Source: Bacteroidales bacterium (GTDB lineage Bacteria; Bacteroidota; Bacteroidia; Bacteroidales; UBA7960). Taken from it: DNA of 8,476 bases. A program made the translations under genes and the position numbers. The stretch's first letter is position 1; each line of letters begins with the position of its first letter. Below, piece by piece: positions 5,799-8,476 of this stretch. Location of the stretch: positions 1 to 8,476 of the forward strand of contig SLEW01000063.1 in the NCBI GenBank assembly GCA_007124575.1, written 5' to 3'. Below the pieces are notes generated by a model. That model had not been told where the DNA came from, ran no database searches, and saw only the letters and a program-made list of their open reading frames with translations.

Positions 5799-7067
5799 TT
5801 AGTTTAGTTGCCAGGCAAGGCTTTCCTTTAATTTGGCAAAAGAAATTTGTATAGAGAATGCATGTTGGGTAAAAATAGATATTTTGCCATTTAGCTGATC
5901 ACCTATCAGCATTTTTGCAAGCTGCAGGCCAGAATGATTATCTGCAAGTATTTGCTCAGGCAGGTATTTCGTGTCTCCGGAAACGTTAATTTCCAGGTTA
6001 TACCTATTGTGAAGCTGACTAAAAGCATATTTTACAGATATTTTGGGTGTATTGTTGTTCGATTTTCTGCCAAACATGGCAGCTTTAAATGCAACATGCA
6101 TGATCTCAGAAAGGGAAAGCCCAAGTGGGAACGCCTGATCAACCTGGAGACTATGTTCTTCAGCGCTTAAGCTTATCTCAATAGACTTATCATCACAATA
6201 CATCGCATGAAACTTGTCTGTCAAGTCAAAAATAAATGTTTGAAAATCTACGTATTCCCTGTGATCCTGGAAGAAGACGTGCTCATATACCATGTGTATT
6301 GCCTTGAGACGATGATACAAAATCCCTGTTTTATGTTGTTGTGCCTTGCTCGTTCTGCGCCATTTTTTGGCGTTCAGCATGTTCAGAATGAGTTTCATGT
6401 TTTTCTTCTGGCGGCTATGAATCTCGCCAAGCATGATTTCCATATCTTCGATGGTAGCTCTTAACTCTTTTTCTTTTATCAACCTGTAATTCATTTCTCT
6501 TCTTGCCTCTCCAATACTTCTGGTGAGCTCCTCTGTCCTATTTGCCACAACTTCTTCCAGTGAATTACTCATTGCTTTCAGATTCCGTTCATTTATCTCC
6601 CGTCTTTCTAATTCGGCTTTCAGCTTTTCAGCCTCCTGGACATCTTCCCCATATACCAACATACCGTAATAATCTCCGAGAGCTCCTTTCAGTTCAGCGA
6701 ATGAAAGATTGAAACAGATCCCGCTACCATCGACCGAGCGCAAGTAAAGTTTCTCTGGACCTGCCGCTCCTGCCAGAGATGTTTGTTTTGTCAACGCTTT
6801 TAATGCATCTTCCTTGCGAAAAAGGGTCTCCATGGGCAAATCTAAAATGTCTTTCTGTTTGAAACCGAGCACCTTTTGGCTATAGGTATTACAATAGCGT
6901 ATAAGACCTTTTTCATCAAAGAAAAACACAGGTTGGGGAAGTTCATCAAAAACTTTCATGGTTACTTTTGACGGACCGGCTAGATATAAAAAATACCGCG
7001 TCAGCAAGTAATATATGCTTATGCCGGTTAAGGCTGCTGCAAAGGCGTATATAAACAGATGGATCAT
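5799..7067 (-). CDS. PAS-containing HisKA_2-type pseudokinase, paralogue of the upstream kinase
   Basis: A membrane-anchored sensor-kinase relative that appears to have lost catalysis. Numbering is from the ATG at 7067. It has one membrane segment (about 3-28), a PAS domain (about 37-140, with QPVFFFDEKGLIRYCN), a coiled coil (about 145-205), a HisKA_2-like region (about 205-275) and a HATPase-like region (about 290-415). Where the neighbour has EIHHRVKNN this protein has EIHSRQKKN, so the conserved His before Arg is Ser218. The N-box ELLTNA is EIMHVA (Asn replaced by Val325). The DNGIG box is VSGDT (362-366), and the GLGL loop keeps only part of its glycines. The frame is intact, so it is a diverged protein rather than a broken gene. 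A TTG start at 7082, 2 nt after the upstream stop, is the alternative; I prefer the ATG, 17 nt after that stop. It is probably co-transcribed with the upstream kinase and may dimerise with it. Confidence 0.85.
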   Translation of the reverse strand: MIHLFIYAFAAALTGISIYYLLTRYFLYLAGPSKVTMKVFDELPQPVFFFDEKGLIRYCNTYSQKVLGFKQKDILDLPMETLFRKEDALKALTKQTSLAGAAGPEKLYLRSVDGSGICFNLSFAELKGALGDYYGMLVYGEDVQEAEKLKAELERREINERNLKAMSNSLEEVVANRTEELTRSIGEARREMNYRLIKEKELRATIEDMEIMLGEIHSRQKKNMKLILNMLNAKKWRRTSKAQQHKTGILYHRLKAIHMVYEHVFFQDHREYVDFQTFIFDLTDKFHAMYCDDKSIEISLSAEEHSLQVDQAFPLGLSLSEIMHVAFKAAMFGRKSNNNTPKISVKYAFSQLHNRYNLEINVSGDTKYLPEQILADNHSGLQLAKMLIGDQLNGKISIFTQHAFSIQISFAKLKESLAWQLN

Positions 7068-7084
7068 GTCAGGTTTTGTCAAAA

Positions 7085-8476
7085 TTATCCATGAAAATTG
7101 ATTCTTATGCAGGTACCATTGTCGTTATCGAAAGAAATATCTCCCTGGAGGTCTTCCTTTACAATGTTATTTACAAGGTCCAAACCCAATCCTTCCGATG
7201 ACGCATAATTTCTTCTTGCCGGAAGTCCGATGCCATTATCTTTAATAAATAACTGAAATGAATGCTCTGTGTATGTAAATTCTACATAGACTGTAGAAAG
7301 TGCAAATATTGGTCTGTTTTTGATTGCAGCCTCCGGAAAAGCGTGTTGTATAGCATTGGTAAGTAATTCATATACAATAATTCCGCAGGGAATAGCCTGC
7401 TTGACTGTGAGGGGTTTATCACTCACCATCATTTTAAAAAGGATCTGTTTCCCCTTAAGTTTTGTGCTCCTTAGCTCGCTGGTGGTTCGGGTAATAAAAT
7501 GATTGAAGTTCACATGGCCCATTGAAGGAAGATTATAAAAGTAATCGTGAATGTATGATACGTCTCTTATACGTCTAGCCAAATTCCCATATTCATGTTT
7601 TAGATCATCTTTTATACCGCTTTCGGTCGATATCATATTGATCAGGGATATCACCATTTGCATATTATTTTTTACACGATGGTGTATTTCCCTGAGCATA
7701 TCTTCTTTAAATGCTAAATCTTTAATCAGTTTTTTTTCAATCTCCTTGCGGGTGGCAACCTCTTTGTCCAATAGCTCCTTTGCCTTTAAAAGTTCATTCT
7801 GACGGGTACTAACCCGCTTTTCCAGATCTTTTTTAAGGGCTTGCAGCCGGGTTTCAAAACGAATCCTGTCCCTGACCCGGCTTTGCAAATTCACTTTTTC
7901 GCGAATGTCAAGACCGACAAGTACGTATCCCGAATCCTCAAAAACTTTACCGTTTACTTTGATCACATTTACCAGGCAAGGTAAGGGGCTGCCCTTTTGG
8001 GGTAAAAGGAACATGGCTTGTTTCTGATCTTTCTGCATGAAACCAGCCAGGTTAAGCTGTTTGTTCAGAGTTAATGGTTGATTAAAAAAATTCGCTGCCG
8101 GCTTGCCAAGTATTTCATGAATAGGGTAATTCATCATTTGGGCAGCAAACCTGTTAACATAAGTTATATTACCACGGCTGTCCAGGAAAAGGATTAATTG
8201 TTTTATGCGCTGTATGAAAATCCCTGACAGTTCTTCCCATATCATGGTAGTGGATCCATGCATGGTAAAACTATGGAATACGGCCACTGCAGGGATCAGC
8301 CCTATCAGGTGGGTTCCTCCGGGAATGAAAGATTCACGGATGCTGGGAAGGATGATTTCAGTAGCGATTATAACCAGATAAAAGAAAAATAGAGGCAGGA
8401 CAAGAAGCATGAACTGCCACTTATGCCTTCTGCTTGCATAGGGATAGATCCCTTTTTTGAGACGTAATAAAAAAGA
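7085..8476 (-). CDS. PAS-containing HisKA_2 sensor histidine kinase, N-terminus beyond window edge
   Basis: Membrane sensor histidine kinase of the HisKA_2 type. Numbering is from the ATG at 8410, but the frame stays open for 22 more codons to the window edge. Those codons encode a basic segment (with LRLKKGIYPYASRRHKW) leading straight into a membrane helix, so the true start lies outside. Visible parts: membrane segments at about 1-20 and 33-52; PAS (about 68-170, with LILFLDSRGNITYVN); a coiled coil (about 172-238); the H-box MLREIHHRVKNNMQ with His244 as the likely phospho-acceptor; the N-box ELLTNAIQHAF with Asn352; DNGIGLP (391-397); and EGLGLDLV (406-413). All catalytic motifs are present. 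The stop overlaps the region just before the pseudokinase gene, which implies one transcript. No response regulator is visible. The signal is unknown. Confidence 0.9.
   Translation of the reverse strand, partial: SFLLRLKKGIYPYASRRHKWQFMLLVLPLFFFYLVIIATEIILPSIRESFIPGGTHLIGLIPAVAVFHSFTMHGSTTMIWEELSGIFIQRIKQLILFLDSRGNITYVNRFAAQMMNYPIHEILGKPAANFFNQPLTLNKQLNLAGFMQKDQKQAMFLLPQKGSPLPCLVNVIKVNGKVFEDSGYVLVGLDIREKVNLQSRVRDRIRFETRLQALKKDLEKRVSTRQNELLKAKELLDKEVATRKEIEKKLIKDLAFKEDMLREIHHRVKNNMQMVISLINMISTESGIKDDLKHEYGNLARRIRDVSYIHDYFYNLPSMGHVNFNHFITRTTSELRSTKLKGKQILFKMMVSDKPLTVKQAIPCGIIVYELLTNAIQHAFPEAAIKNRPIFALSTVYVEFTYTEHSFQLFIKDNGIGLPARRNYASSEGLGLDLVNNIVKEDLQGDISFDNDNGTCIRINFHG

Noticed and set aside
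5799..7067. Reading the degenerate kinase as a pseudogene
   Set aside because: The frame is uninterrupted over more than 400 codons, and the PAS, coiled coil and membrane parts are well formed, so loss of catalysis without loss of the protein is more likely.
7068..7082. TTG start for the pseudokinase, 2 nt after the upstream stop
   Set aside because: Possible, but the ATG at 7067 gives a membrane helix right at the N-terminus and needs no rare start; kept only as the alternative.
1..8476. Mobile element, CRISPR array, tRNA or rRNA
   Set aside because: No transposase, integrase, spaced direct repeats, terminal inverted repeats or tRNA-like folds were seen.

Overview
The window looks like a chromosomal piece of a Bacteroidota genome. 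The evidence is a DUF2851 protein (a family known mainly from this phylum), a TPR-type membrane histidine kinase, a small coiled-coil gene / zapA / rny cluster of the kind found in Bacteroidota, a perfect TAnnTTTG promoter box of the Bacteroidota type, and almost no Shine-Dalgarno sequences in front of the genes. I cannot place it below phylum level. Nothing suggests a mobile element, phage, CRISPR array, tRNA or rRNA.

Layout. (1) Positions 1-1817, plus strand: the 3' part of a TPR / transmembrane / coiled-coil / HisKA-HATPase sensor kinase, cut by the window edge. It ends in a strong, probably bidirectional terminator whose loop holds the stop codon. (2) Positions 1865-4279, minus strand, in transcription order: a 94-residue coiled-coil protein, zapA, a structured RNA of about 200 nt, then rny (RNase Y). 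The RNA has a long closing helix, a central bubble, an apical domain and a U-tract, and is best explained as 6S RNA. (3) Positions 4280-4439: an AT-rich divergent promoter region. (4) Positions 4440-5726, plus strand: a DUF2851 protein. (5) Positions 5799-8476, minus strand: two tandem, co-oriented, paralogous PAS / HisKA_2-type sensor proteins. The upstream one has all catalytic motifs and runs off the window edge. The downstream one has lost the phospho-accepting histidine and the N-box and D-box residues, and looks like a pseudokinase.

How the parts fit. The central minus-strand cluster combines cell division (ZapA and a possible coiled-coil partner) with RNA metabolism (6S RNA and RNase Y). 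The two paralogous kinases are probably co-transcribed, and the degenerate one may act with, or regulate, its intact neighbour. No response regulator lies in the window, so the targets of the kinases are unknown. The points most worth checking are the kinase/pseudokinase pair, the forked 6S-like RNA, the small coiled-coil gene upstream of zapA, and the nuclease-like motif and cysteine cluster of the DUF2851 protein.
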